42,691 bases of DNA. Origin: Acetobacteraceae bacterium (GTDB taxonomy: Bacteria; Pseudomonadota; Alphaproteobacteria; Acetobacterales; Acetobacteraceae). Shown one piece after another: positions 9,831 through 18,355 of the stretch; position 1 is the stretch's first letter, and each line of letters opens with the position of its first letter. The DNA lies in assembly GCA_019241425.1 (NCBI GenBank), contig JAFAXA010000029.1, forward strand, positions 1-42,691, given 5' to 3'. The translations under genes were made by a program, and so were the position numbers. The notes beneath the pieces were generated by a model, which made no database searches, was not told the origin of the DNA, and worked only from the letters and a program-made list of their open reading frames with translations.

Positions 9831-11873
9831 TCAGCCTTCGATGCGTGAAAAATCGGCGACCTCGTCCATCGTGGCGCGGACTTGCGCGAGAAGGCGCAAA
9901 CGATTGCGGCGCAATTCGGGCTGCGGGGCGTTGACCGTCACCTTGTCGAAAAAAGCGTCGAGCGGCGCCCGCAGCCGCGCCATCGGCGACATCGCCCCGG
10001 TGAAATGCTCCGCCGCGAGATCGGCCCCGATCGCCTCTTGCGCCTGCCGGAGCGCGCCCGCCAGTGCCTGCTCTTCCGGCAAACGCAGCAGCGCCGGGTC
10101 CGGCTCCCCCGTATGCGGCCCGTCCTTCTTGTCCTCGATGCGTCCGATATTCGCGGCCCGCTTATAGGCGGTCAGCAGGTTGGCGCCGTCCTCGCTGGCG
10201 AGCAGCGCCGTGACCGCGTCCGCCCGTGCGAGCAGGCGCACGATGTCGTCATCCTTTCCGGCTGCGAACACCGCCGCCAGCACGTCATGCCGCGCGCCCT
10301 CGGCGCGGAGCTGCACCCGCAAACGCTCGATCAGGAACTGGAAAACCTCGTTCGCGGCCTCGCTCTCCCCGGCAGCAGCCGCTTCGATCAGCGGCAGCAA
10401 TCCGACGCGCAGCCCGTTATCCCGGACCAGCCGGACCACGCCGAGGGCTGCGCGGCGGAGCGCGTAGGGATCGCCCGAGCCGGTCGGCTTTTCGCCGATC
10501 GCAAAAAATGCAACGAGTTGGTCGAGCTTGTCGGCCAGGGCAATTGCAACCGAAACCGGCGCGTCCGGCACCGCGTCCGCCGGACCTTTCGGGGCGTAAT
10601 GGTCGCGCACAGCGTCCGCAACGGCCGAATCCTCGCCGTCGTGGCGGGCGTAGTAGCCGCCCATCACGCCCTGCAATTCCGGGAACTCGCCGACCATGGC
10701 GGTCACCAGATCCGCTTTCGCAAGCTGCGCCGCCCGTTCTGCGAGCGCCGGATCGGCCCCGACCGCATACGCAATCACCGGCGCTAGGCGCACGAGGCGG
10801 CGCACGCGGTCGCCCTGCGTGCCGAGCTTGGCGTGAAACGTCACCGCGTCCAGCGCCGGCACGCGATCGGCAAGCCGCGTTCTGCGGTCCGCATCCCAGA
10901 AATGCCTGGCGTCGGCGAAGCGCGCGCGCAGCACGCGCTCGTTGCCGGCGACGATCGCCCGGCCGCCGTCCTCGGCCGCGATGTTCGCGACAAAGGCGAA
11001 CCACGGCGCGGCGTTGCCATCGGCGTCGCGCAACGCGAAATAGCGCTGGTTGACGCGCATCGAGAACTGCAGGACTTCGGGCGGAAGGTCCATATACGCC
11101 GGATCGATCCGGCCGAGCAGCGGCACGGGCCATTCCACCAGCCCGGCGACTTCCGCGAGCAATCCTTCGTCCGGCACGATCCGCAATCCCTGCTTGCCGG
11201 CCAGCGCTTCCAGTCCGATCGCGATCGCGCGCTGCCGCTCGGCGGCATCGGCGATCACGTCGCGCCGGGCCAGCCGCAATTGCCAATCGTCGCAGGAGGT
11301 GACGGCGACCGGTTCGGGCGAATGAAAGCGATGGCCTTCGGTGATGTCGGCCGCGCACAGCCCATGCCCGTCATCGTCGCCGTCCCGCAGGTCGAACGGC
11401 ACCACCGCGCCGTCGAGCAGGCAGATGATCCGCCGGAGCGGGCGCACCCAGGTGAACGCGCTGCCGTCGCCCCAGCGCATGGATTTCGGCCAGGGAAAGC
11501 GGCGCAGCAGGCCCGGCATCGCGGCCGCGATCACGCGCGAAGCCGGCGTCGCTTCGCTCTGCCGTTCCAGCACCCAGTAATCGTCCGCGAGCCGCAGCTC
11601 CTCGCGCGTTGCGCCGTGCTTGCGCATGAAACCGGCGAGCGCCTGTTCGGGCGCATTGGCACGCGGCCCCCGCTCGAAGCTGGAAGCAGGCGGGATCTCG
11701 CCCGCGACCTGCGCCGCGAGCGCGATCCGTCGCGGGCCGTGAAAGGTGCGGATGGCGTCGGGCGTCAGCGCCGCGAGCGCCTCGGCGATCAGCCGTCCGA
11801 GATCGGCGGCGGCGCGGGCCTGCATGCGCGCCGGGATCTCCTCGCTGAACAATTCGATGAACAACTCGGCCAT
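9831..11873 (-). CDS. glyS: Glycyl-tRNA synthetase beta subunit
   Basis: This is the 680-residue beta chain of the alpha2beta2 bacterial glycyl-tRNA synthetase. It starts MAELFIELFSEEIPARM, the standard opening. It contains FPWPKSMRWGDGSAFTWVRP and the conserved central block with VNQRYFALRD and KLDQLVAFF followed by GSGDPYALRRAALGVVRL. The C-terminal anticodon-binding region contains KRAANI. The reading frame is open further upstream, but ATG 11873 gives the family N terminus and leaves 2 bases after the glyQ stop, consistent with translational coupling. Confidence 0.96.
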   Translation of the reverse strand: MAELFIELFSEEIPARMQARAAADLGRLIAEALAALTPDAIRTFHGPRRIALAAQVAGEIPPASSFERGPRANAPEQALAGFMRKHGATREELRLADDYWVLERQSEATPASRVIAAAMPGLLRRFPWPKSMRWGDGSAFTWVRPLRRIICLLDGAVVPFDLRDGDDDGHGLCAADITEGHRFHSPEPVAVTSCDDWQLRLARRDVIADAAERQRAIAIGLEALAGKQGLRIVPDEGLLAEVAGLVEWPVPLLGRIDPAYMDLPPEVLQFSMRVNQRYFALRDADGNAAPWFAFVANIAAEDGGRAIVAGNERVLRARFADARHFWDADRRTRLADRVPALDAVTFHAKLGTQGDRVRRLVRLAPVIAYAVGADPALAERAAQLAKADLVTAMVGEFPELQGVMGGYYARHDGEDSAVADAVRDHYAPKGPADAVPDAPVSVAIALADKLDQLVAFFAIGEKPTGSGDPYALRRAALGVVRLVRDNGLRVGLLPLIEAAAAGESEAANEVFQFLIERLRVQLRAEGARHDVLAAVFAAGKDDDIVRLLARADAVTALLASEDGANLLTAYKRAANIGRIEDKKDGPHTGEPDPALLRLPEEQALAGALRQAQEAIGADLAAEHFTGAMSPMARLRAPLDAFFDKVTVNAPQPELRRNRLRLLAQVRATMDEVADFSRIEG

Positions 11874-11875
11874 CG

Positions 11876-12760
11876 TCAGGCGGCCGTCTCGCCCGCAAGC
11901 CAGGCTTCGCAGCAGCCTTTCGCGAGCGTCCGCACGCGCCCGATATAGCTCGCGCGCTCCGCAACGCTGATGACGCCCCTTGCATCGAGCAGATTGAACA
12001 GATGGCTCGCCTTGATGCACTGGTCATAGGCCGGCAGCGGCAAATTCGCGCGCAGCAGCGCGTCGCACTCCCGCTCGGCATCCGCGAAATGCGCCGTCAG
12101 CAAGGCGGGATCCGCGCGCTCGAAATTATAGGCGCTGTATTCCCGTTCGGCGCGCAGGAATACGTCGCCATAGGTGACGCCCGCGCCGTTGAAATCGAGA
12201 TCGAACACGCGGTCGACGTCCTGCACGAACATCGCCAAGCGTTCCAGCCCATACGTCATTTCGAATGACGGCGAGGCGACCGGAATGCCGCCGACCTGCT
12301 GGAAATAGGTGAACTGCCCGACCTCCATGCCGTCGCACCACACTTCCCAGCCGAGACCCCAGGCGCCGAGCGTCGGACTTTCCCAATCATCCTCCACGAA
12401 GCGGAAATCGTGGCGCAGCGGATCGAGGCCGATTTCGCGATAGCTCGCGAGCAGCAGCTCCTGCGCGTCATCCGGGCTCGGCTTGATGATCACCTGATAC
12501 TGGTAATAGTGCTGCAACCGGTTGGGATTCTCGCCGTAGCGGCCATCGCTCGGCCGTCGGCTGGGCTGGACATAGGCGGCCCGCCACGGCTTGGGGCCGA
12601 GCGCGCGCAGGGTCGTCGCCGGATGGAAGGTGCCCGCCCCCATCTCCAGATCGTAGGGCTGAAGGATCAAACAGCCCTGGCGGGACCAAAAACCGTGCAG
12701 CCGGAGGATGAGATCCTGAAAGCTGATCGCCTGAAGGCCGGGTCGCATCGCGTCACTCAT
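11876..12760 (-). CDS. glyQ: Glycyl-tRNA synthetase alpha subunit
   Basis: This 294-residue catalytic alpha chain contains the class II aminoacyl-tRNA synthetase core. It reads [20 protein letters not shown], then [20 protein letters not shown] and [20 protein letters not shown], with [16 protein letters not shown] and the [20 protein letters not shown] segment later. ATG 12760 has AAGGA 8 bases upstream and yields the usual family length; a second in-frame ATG at 12748 is possible. It is the first gene of the glyQ-glyS-ppdK operon and is divergent from the CoA-binding gene at 12915. Confidence 0.96.
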   Translation of the reverse strand: MSDAMRPGLQAISFQDLILRLHGFWSRQGCLILQPYDLEMGAGTFHPATTLRALGPKPWRAAYVQPSRRPSDGRYGENPNRLQHYYQYQVIIKPSPDDAQELLLASYREIGLDPLRHDFRFVEDDWESPTLGAWGLGWEVWCDGMEVGQFTYFQQVGGIPVASPSFEMTYGLERLAMFVQDVDRVFDLDFNGAGVTYGDVFLRAEREYSAYNFERADPALLTAHFADAERECDALLRANLPLPAYDQCIKASHLFNLLDARGVISVAERASYIGRVRTLAKGCCEAWLAGETAA

Positions 12761-12914
12761 AGGCCGGTTCCTTGCTGCGTCGCAATGTCCAACGATCCTC
12801 CTTCCGTGCCGGCCGCCGCCATCCGGCCCGGAACGGAGCGGCCGGACAGGAGTTGAGCATGGGGCACGGGCGCGGCGCGCGGCCGGGCGGCGTTGGCGGA
12901 GGGAGACGGCGGCC

Positions 12915-13343
12915 ATGAGCATCGACGGTCTCGGACAGGAAGACATCCGGCGCGTCCTGACGGAAACCAAGCGGGTCGCGGTGGTCGGCGCCTCCGACAA
13001 GCCGCACCGGCCGTCCTTCGGCGTGCTGAACTACCTGGTGCAACAGGGCTACGAGGTGACGGCGGTGAACCCGGGCATCGCCGGCAAGTCGATCGGCGGC
13101 CGGCCGGTGGTCGCCTCGCTCGCGGAAGCGGGGCCGCTCGACATGGTGGACGTCTTCCGCGCCTCCGACCAGGTCGCGCCGGTGGTCGACGAGGCGATCC
13201 GCCTCGGCGCCACCACGATCTGGATGCAGCTCGGCGTCGTCGACGAGGATGCGGCGGCGCGCGCCCGGGCGGCCGGCCTCACGGTGGTGATGGACCGCTG
13301 TCCGGCGATCGAAGGGCCGCGGCTCGGAATGGGCCGACATTGA
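12915..13343 (+). CDS. CoA-binding domain protein (YccU-like)
   Basis: This 142-residue protein is a single Rossmann-type CoA_binding_2 domain. The opening strand and glycine loop read [20 protein letters not shown]. The mid segment reads [21 protein letters not shown], and [18 protein letters not shown] and [16 protein letters not shown] follow. It ends with [14 protein letters not shown], a typical C-terminal signature. Members bind CoA or acyl-CoA in vitro in some cases; the physiological role is unknown. It is divergent from glyQ and followed by the DUF2076 gene 97 bases downstream. Confidence 0.88.
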   Translation: MSIDGLGQEDIRRVLTETKRVAVVGASDKPHRPSFGVLNYLVQQGYEVTAVNPGIAGKSIGGRPVVASLAEAGPLDMVDVFRASDQVAPVVDEAIRLGATTIWMQLGVVDEDAAARARAAGLTVVMDRCPAIEGPRLGMGRH

Positions 13344-13440
13344 GGGAACATAACCCGGCGGCGGCGTTGAATGGCCGGCGGCGCCGCGCCACATCGCTCA
13401 CGAAACTGTTGATCGGCGGAAGGAACCCAAGGGGTACCCC

Positions 13441-14274
13441 ATGACCAACGAGGAACGAGACATCATCACCCAGTTCATCGAGCGGGTCGGCGGCGCCAAG
13501 GCGTCCTCCGGCTTCGCGTCGGCGCCCGGCAGCCAGCCCGCGCTGCCGCCGGTGGACCGGGACGCCGACGCGCTGATCGCCGATCTGTTCAACCGCTACC
13601 CGGAGGCGCGCTATCGCCTCACCCAGACCGCGTTCGTGCAGGAACACGGGCTGGTGGAAGCCCAGAACCGCATCAAGCGGCTGGAATGGGAGCTGGACCA
13701 GGCCCGGCAGCAACTCCAAGCGGCGCAGGCGGGGGCGCAGCGCACCTCGAGCGGCGGCTTTCTCAGCAGCATCTTCGGCGGCGGCGGCGCCCGGCCGTCC
13801 GCGCCGCCGCAGGGCGGATACGGCCAGCCCGGCCCTTCCCCGCAATGGCAGGGCGCGGCCCCGCCACCGCCCCAATATCCGCCCAACTACCAGCAGCCGC
13901 AGCAGATGTTCGGGCGCGGCGGCTCGGGGTTCCTGGGTTCGGCGCTCAGCACAGCGGCCGGCGTTGCCGGCGGCGTGGTCGCGGCGAACGCGTTGGAGAA
14001 TTTGTTCTCCGGCGGCGGTCACGGCGCCGCCTCCGCGGCCGGGGTCACGCCTGCGGAAAGCCCGTGGGGCAGCCCCCCGCCGCTGCCGGACAACGCGTCG
14101 CAGGACAGCTACGTGGATAGCGGAAGCTGGTCCACCGACCAGAACGTCGCGCAGAACGATCCCGGCTATTCCGATCCCGGCAACTGGGACAGCGGCTCCA
14201 ACCAGCAGGCGTCCTGGAGCGATCCGGGCGGCGATGCCGGCTGGTCCGACACGAGCAACGACGACACGATCTGA
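13441..14274 (+). CDS. DUF2076 domain protein
   Basis: This 277-residue protein starts MTNEERDIITQFIERVGG, the DUF2076 signature. Residues around 40-75 (DRDADALIADLFNRYPEARYR, then LTQTAFVQEHG) continue the domain. A coiled-coil stretch follows (EAQNRIKRLEWELDQARQQL), then FLSSIFGGGG. The middle is Pro/Gln/Gly-rich, followed by FLGSALSTAAGVAGGVVAAN, which looks like a glycine-zipper or membrane-associating helix. The last 60 residues are a Ser/Asp/Gly/Trp-rich tail with loosely repeated SDPG units. Family function is unknown; periplasmic or envelope roles have been suggested for some members. GTACCCC just before ATG 13441 is not a good ribosome site; AAGGAA and AAGG occur slightly further upstream. 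Confidence 0.85.
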   Translation: MTNEERDIITQFIERVGGAKASSGFASAPGSQPALPPVDRDADALIADLFNRYPEARYRLTQTAFVQEHGLVEAQNRIKRLEWELDQARQQLQAAQAGAQRTSSGGFLSSIFGGGGARPSAPPQGGYGQPGPSPQWQGAAPPPPQYPPNYQQPQQMFGRGGSGFLGSALSTAAGVAGGVVAANALENLFSGGGHGAASAAGVTPAESPWGSPPPLPDNASQDSYVDSGSWSTDQNVAQNDPGYSDPGNWDSGSNQQASWSDPGGDAGWSDTSNDDTI

Positions 14275-14283
14275 CGGCTCCGG

Positions 14284-14313
14284 GCGCCCGCATCGCCCAA
14301 GCGGTGCGGGCGC
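14284..14313. terminator. Bidirectional hairpin terminator
   Basis: A 12-base stem (14284-14295 with 14302-14313) containing one G-T wobble closes a 6-base loop CCCAAG. It fills the 39-base gap between two convergent stops (14274 plus, 14314 minus). There is no T tract on either side. Confidence 0.6.
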
Positions 14314-16290
14314 TCAGGCCGCAACCGTTGCCGGTTCGCCGGGATGGTTGGCGGCTTCGGCGAGGCAGATGGACACCGCCTCCCCGAGCGACGTCGCGTA
14401 GCAATCGGCGCCGATCGCCGACCTCAGCCGCTCGTCCTCGCCCGTTTCGCCGCCACCCGGCCACAACCCGACCAGCACCTTCAGTCTCGGCATCCGGCGG
14501 CGCAGACGCCGGATCAAATAGCGGAGATGCGAGGCGTTGCCGGCGATCTCCAGATACACGAGGCAGATCATCGCGACGCCGGTCGTATCCAGGCTGCCGA
14601 TCCGCTCGCGCGAGGCGGCCTCGTGATCGGCCATCCGAGGCTGGATGCCGTGCTTGCGGAGCAACTGCCCCAGCATGTCGGCGGTGGCGCCGTCGAGCGA
14701 GCCGCGGCCGGCGATGCACAGCACCGGCGTATCGCCCCGCCACGCCGGCGCAAAACCGCCGGACGGCGCGGGCCGCGTCGGCGCCGGAGCGCTCGGCAGC
14801 TTCTTTTCGGCCGTCGTGGTCTGCAAGGCCGCCTCGCGGGCGGCGTTCGGGTTCGGGTCGGCGTCGGCCGGAACCGCCTCGCCGAGTTCTTCCACCAGCG
14901 TCCGCATGGCGGAGTGGATCTTGTCGAGCCGTTCGGGGCCGATCGTGCCGCGCGCGAGATCGCTGGCCGCGAGGCGCAATCCCTCCACCACCACGTTGTC
15001 GTAATAGGACGAGAGCGAGTGCTCCTTAAGCAGGATCTCCGCCTGGTCCTGCGCCTCGTCCGGATCGCCCGCGAGCATTCGCTGGTAGAAATTCTCGACC
15101 GGGGTCAGGGCCGGCCGATCGCCCAGCATCACGTCCAGAAATTCGAGCCGCTCGACATAGCGGCCGACGATCACGAGGCACAGCGTGAGCGGCGTCGACA
15201 GGATCAGCCCGACCGGTCCCCACAGCCAGGTCCAGAAAATCGCCGCGATCACCACCGAAACCGGCGAGAGCCCGGTCGAGTGCCCGTAGACCAGCGGCTC
15301 GATGAACTGCCCGACGATCAGATCGCATCCGATGAACAGCGCGCCCGTCCAGACCATCATCGACCAGCCCGGGTCCACCGCCGCCGCGAGTGCAACCGGC
15401 AGAACGGCGGCGAGGGTCGAGCCGACATACGGCACGAAGCGCAGCAATCCGGCGAAGATCGCCCAAAGCCAGGCGCTCGGCAGGCCGATCAGCATGAGCC
15501 CGGCGCCGATCACCGCCCCGAATCCCGCGTTGATGCAGAGCTGTGAGAGGAAGTAGCGACTCAGCCGCCGTGCGGCGTCGTCCATCGCGACCGTGGTCCG
15601 GTGCAGGTCGTTCGACCCGAATAGCCGGATCAGCCGGTCGCGCAGATCCTCCCGCTGCAACAGGATGAAGATCGAGACGATCACCACGATGAAGCATTTT
15701 TCGAGCGGGCCGAGCAGCGGCGACACCACGCGCTCCAGTATGTCGAGCGGCGACGCCTCGGGCTGATGCACCTCCACCGGAATCGGCGCCTGCGCACCGG
15801 GGCTCAGCGTCCGGTTGCCGGGCGCGGCACGGCCCGGCGGCGCCGGTGCCGGCGCCGGCTGCGCTTCGTTGAACTCCTTGCCGAATCGCTTCAGCACCGC
15901 GCCGACCTGGGCGAGGCCCGCGCTTCGCACGGTCTCCACCTTGTGCGCGATCGTCGATTGATACTGGGGCAGGTTGCCGGCGAGGCTCGCCACCTGCATG
16001 CCCATGACGCTTGCAAGCGAAACGATGACGGCGAACGCCAGGACGACGGCGAGCAACACGGCGGGCACGCGCGGCACGTGCCAGTTCCGCAGCAACTCGA
16101 CCGCCGGCGCGAGCACGAAGGACAGCAGCACGGCAAGCGTGATCGGGATCAGCACTTCCTGCGCGAAGAACAGCGCGGCGATGACGACCACGCCGACGGC
16201 GAGCGAAAGGAGCTGGTTCAAGCCCGGTAACTCCGCGGCCGGCACGGACGCCGTGCGGGGGAGGGACGGCTCCTGCGAACCGGACGGCAT
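14314..16290 (-). CDS. AI-2E/PerM family permease with long soluble C-terminal extension
   Basis: This 658-residue protein has an N-terminal AI-2E transporter (PerM) module, about residues 1-400. Paired helices near the start (LLSLAVGVVVIAALFFAQEV; LAVLLSFVLAPAVELL) are followed by a soluble loop. Helices around PLLGPLEKCFIVVIVSIFIL and the family stretches FLSQLCINAGFGAVIGAGLM and LLRFVPYVGSTLAAVLPVAL come next. Residues beyond about 400 form a helical domain (DEAQDQAEILLKEHSLSSYY). A Pro/Ala linker leads to an alpha/beta domain beginning TPVLCIAGRGSLDGATADML with MICLVYLEIAG and LKVLVGLWPGGG, which looks like a Rossmann/B12-binding-like fold. The substrate is unknown. Start 16290 is preferred because AGGGAG lies 6 bases upstream; an in-frame ATG exists at 16311. 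Confidence 0.83.
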   Translation of the reverse strand: MPSGSQEPSLPRTASVPAAELPGLNQLLSLAVGVVVIAALFFAQEVLIPITLAVLLSFVLAPAVELLRNWHVPRVPAVLLAVVLAFAVIVSLASVMGMQVASLAGNLPQYQSTIAHKVETVRSAGLAQVGAVLKRFGKEFNEAQPAPAPAPPGRAAPGNRTLSPGAQAPIPVEVHQPEASPLDILERVVSPLLGPLEKCFIVVIVSIFILLQREDLRDRLIRLFGSNDLHRTTVAMDDAARRLSRYFLSQLCINAGFGAVIGAGLMLIGLPSAWLWAIFAGLLRFVPYVGSTLAAVLPVALAAAVDPGWSMMVWTGALFIGCDLIVGQFIEPLVYGHSTGLSPVSVVIAAIFWTWLWGPVGLILSTPLTLCLVIVGRYVERLEFLDVMLGDRPALTPVENFYQRMLAGDPDEAQDQAEILLKEHSLSSYYDNVVVEGLRLAASDLARGTIGPERLDKIHSAMRTLVEELGEAVPADADPNPNAAREAALQTTTAEKKLPSAPAPTRPAPSGGFAPAWRGDTPVLCIAGRGSLDGATADMLGQLLRKHGIQPRMADHEAASRERIGSLDTTGVAMICLVYLEIAGNASHLRYLIRRLRRRMPRLKVLVGLWPGGGETGEDERLRSAIGADCYATSLGEAVSICLAEAANHPGEPATVAA

Positions 16291-16395
16291 GGGCTTCTCC
16301 CTCGCCCCCATGCGGCGGCGCCGGGGTGCTGGCTCGCTCCAGAACGAGGCCGCACCGCCATGGTTGCGAAGCCGAAGCGGATTCCGGCGCCTTGC

Positions 16396-17217
16396 TTACG
16401 CGGGCAAGGTCATCCAGCCAGGAATACGGGGAACGAGATCGGTGTCGCCGCAGCGGAGCGTCCCGGCCAAAGCTTCGATCCGCAGGGAGGCGAGGCCGAT
16501 GTCGCCGCGCCCAGAGCGCATCGTGCCCGCCTCCGTCGCGCCGCTGACGATCGGCGCGCCGGTCGGCGGCAGCGGACCCCGCGCCACGACCACCGGCACC
16601 AGCCGCCGCTTGACGAGGCCCCGGTATTTCGTCCGCGCCGTCAACTCCTGCCCCATGTAGCAGCCCTTGCTCCAGGACACGCCGTGCAACTCGTCGAAAC
16701 CGGCTTCGAGCAGCACGGTCTTCTCAGGCTCCAGATCCCGCGACCCGTCCGGCAACCCCAACGCCAGCCGGTGACGGTCCCACGCCGCGGCATCCGCTGC
16801 CACACCCGCCAGTTCGCCGCGCGCGACGATCCGCCATCCCGCGTCCGGCAGGCGCGGGTCGGGCGCGATCAGGGCGCCTGGGATCGCCTCCGGCACGCCG
16901 TTCCAGGCGGCGCCGACGGCGTGGCTGTCCGACATGTCCCGCAACGCGACCTGCGCCCGCAGCCGGAAGCGGGACAGCCGGGTGACCAGCATCCCGGCCT
17001 GCCCCCGCTCGCAGTCGAGCAGCAGGCGCTCGCCATCCGTCAGGATGAAGAAATCGGCGAGCCATTTGCCCTGCGGGCTGAGCAGCGCCGCCCAGACCGC
17101 GCGCCTCGGCGCGACGTCGGCGACGTCGTTCGACACCAGGCCCTGCAGGAAGCTGACCCGGTCCGGCCCTTCGACCGTGACCACCCCGCGATCGAGAAGT
17201 TGTGTGATCTGCGTCAT
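16396..17217 (-). CDS. ygfZ: YgfZ/CAF17-type folate-binding Fe-S cluster maturation protein
   Basis: This 273-residue protein is related to the GcvT fold. It opens with VTVEGPDRVSFLQGLVSNDV and carries the diagnostic motif KGCYMGQELTAR (the YgfZ K-G-C-Y-x-G-Q-E signature) near residue 185. A C-terminal beta domain follows. In E. coli and mitochondria these proteins use tetrahydrofolate to support assembly or repair of particular Fe-S enzymes. ATG 17217 (MTQITQLL) is chosen because it places the conserved opening at the usual distance; the frame is open slightly further upstream. It is divergent from the glycosyltransferase at 17327. Confidence 0.9.
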   Translation of the reverse strand: MTQITQLLDRGVVTVEGPDRVSFLQGLVSNDVADVAPRRAVWAALLSPQGKWLADFFILTDGERLLLDCERGQAGMLVTRLSRFRLRAQVALRDMSDSHAVGAAWNGVPEAIPGALIAPDPRLPDAGWRIVARGELAGVAADAAAWDRHRLALGLPDGSRDLEPEKTVLLEAGFDELHGVSWSKGCYMGQELTARTKYRGLVKRRLVPVVVARGPLPPTGAPIVSGATEAGTMRSGRGDIGLASLRIEALAGTLRCGDTDLVPRIPGWMTLPA

Positions 17218-17326
17218 GCGGCTGCAGGTGGGCCCTCGCGCGAGGCCGGGCAAGAAGTGCTAGACCACGCCGGATGGCGAGGACCAACCCAGCTTCACCT
17301 CCTTCTGTCGCGCCCATTTCCCGCGC

Positions 17327-18355
17327 GTGAAGGTCGCCCAAGTCATGGCCGGCGCCCATGCCGGGGGCGCCGAGCTGTTCTTCGAGCGGCTGTCGATCGC
17401 GCTGCACCAAGCGGGCGACGCCGTGCTGACGGCGATCCGCCGCGACCGCGACCGCGCCCGGCGGCTTGCGGAAGCCGGCCTGCCCGCCATGCAGCTCGCC
17501 TTCGGTGGCCCGGCCGACTGGCTGACCGGACCGCGCCTCCGCCGCCTGCTGCGCCGGTTCGCGCCGCGGGTGGTGGTCGCCTGGATGAGCCGGGCGGCGA
17601 AGTTCGCGCCGCCGGGCGAGTGGGTGCTCGCCGGGCGGCTCGGCGGCTACTACAACCTGTCCTACTACAAACGCTGCGATCACCTGATCGGCAACACGCG
17701 CTCGATCGTCGCCTGGATCACCGCCCAGGGCTGGCCGGCTTCGCGCGTCCACCACCTCCCGAATTTCACCGAGGATCTGGCCGGCGCCGTACCGGCCGAT
17801 CGCCGCGCTCTCGGCGTGCCGGCCGGGGTTCCGCTGCTGCTGGCGCTCGGCCGGCTCCACCCGAATAAGGGGTTCGACGTGCTCGTCCGCGCGCTCGCCC
17901 TGCTCCCGGGCGTGCACGCGCTGCTGGCGGGCGAGGGCCAGGAACAGCGCCGCATCCTGGAGTTGGCTCGGCGCGAGGGCGTTGCCGATCGCCTGCATCT
18001 GCTCGGCTGGCGCTCGGATCGCGGCGCCTTGCTGGCCACCGCCGATCTCCTGGTCTGTCCGTCACGCCACGAGCCGCTGGGCAACGTCATCATCGAGGGG
18101 TGGTCGGCCGTGCGGCCGGTGGTCGCCGCCGACGCCGACGGGCCGCGTGAACTCATCCGCCCCGGCGCCGACGGGCTGCTCGCCGCCCGGGAGGATGCCG
18201 GCGCCCTCGCGGACGCGATCGGCGCCGTTCTGCACGACCCGGCGCGGGCGCGCGCCCTTGCGCTCGCCGGCCGCAGCCGCTTCGAGGCGGAGTTCGCCCA
18301 GGCCTCCGTCGTTGCCTCCTGGCGGGCCTTTCTCGGCTCGGTGGAGAAGCCCTGA
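17327..18355 (+). CDS. GT4-family glycosyltransferase
   Basis: This 342-residue GT-B enzyme begins with the acceptor-domain signature MKVAQVMAGAHAGGAELFFE. The donor-domain opening reads LLALGRLHPNKGFDVLVRAL. LHLLGWRSDRGALLATADLL follows, then the nucleotide-sugar E-x7-E motif in PLGNVIIEGWSAVRPVVA, preceded by CPSRHE. Family members transfer sugars from NDP-sugars to lipids or glycans; donor and acceptor cannot be predicted. It starts with GTG 17327, since no ATG sits at the conserved N terminus. Its TGA overlaps the ATG of the AsnB-type gene by one base, so the two are translationally coupled and probably act in one glycan or amino-sugar pathway. Confidence 0.86.
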   Translation: MKVAQVMAGAHAGGAELFFERLSIALHQAGDAVLTAIRRDRDRARRLAEAGLPAMQLAFGGPADWLTGPRLRRLLRRFAPRVVVAWMSRAAKFAPPGEWVLAGRLGGYYNLSYYKRCDHLIGNTRSIVAWITAQGWPASRVHHLPNFTEDLAGAVPADRRALGVPAGVPLLLALGRLHPNKGFDVLVRALALLPGVHALLAGEGQEQRRILELARREGVADRLHLLGWRSDRGALLATADLLVCPSRHEPLGNVIIEGWSAVRPVVAADADGPRELIRPGADGLLAAREDAGALADAIGAVLHDPARARALALAGRSRFEAEFAQASVVASWRAFLGSVEKP

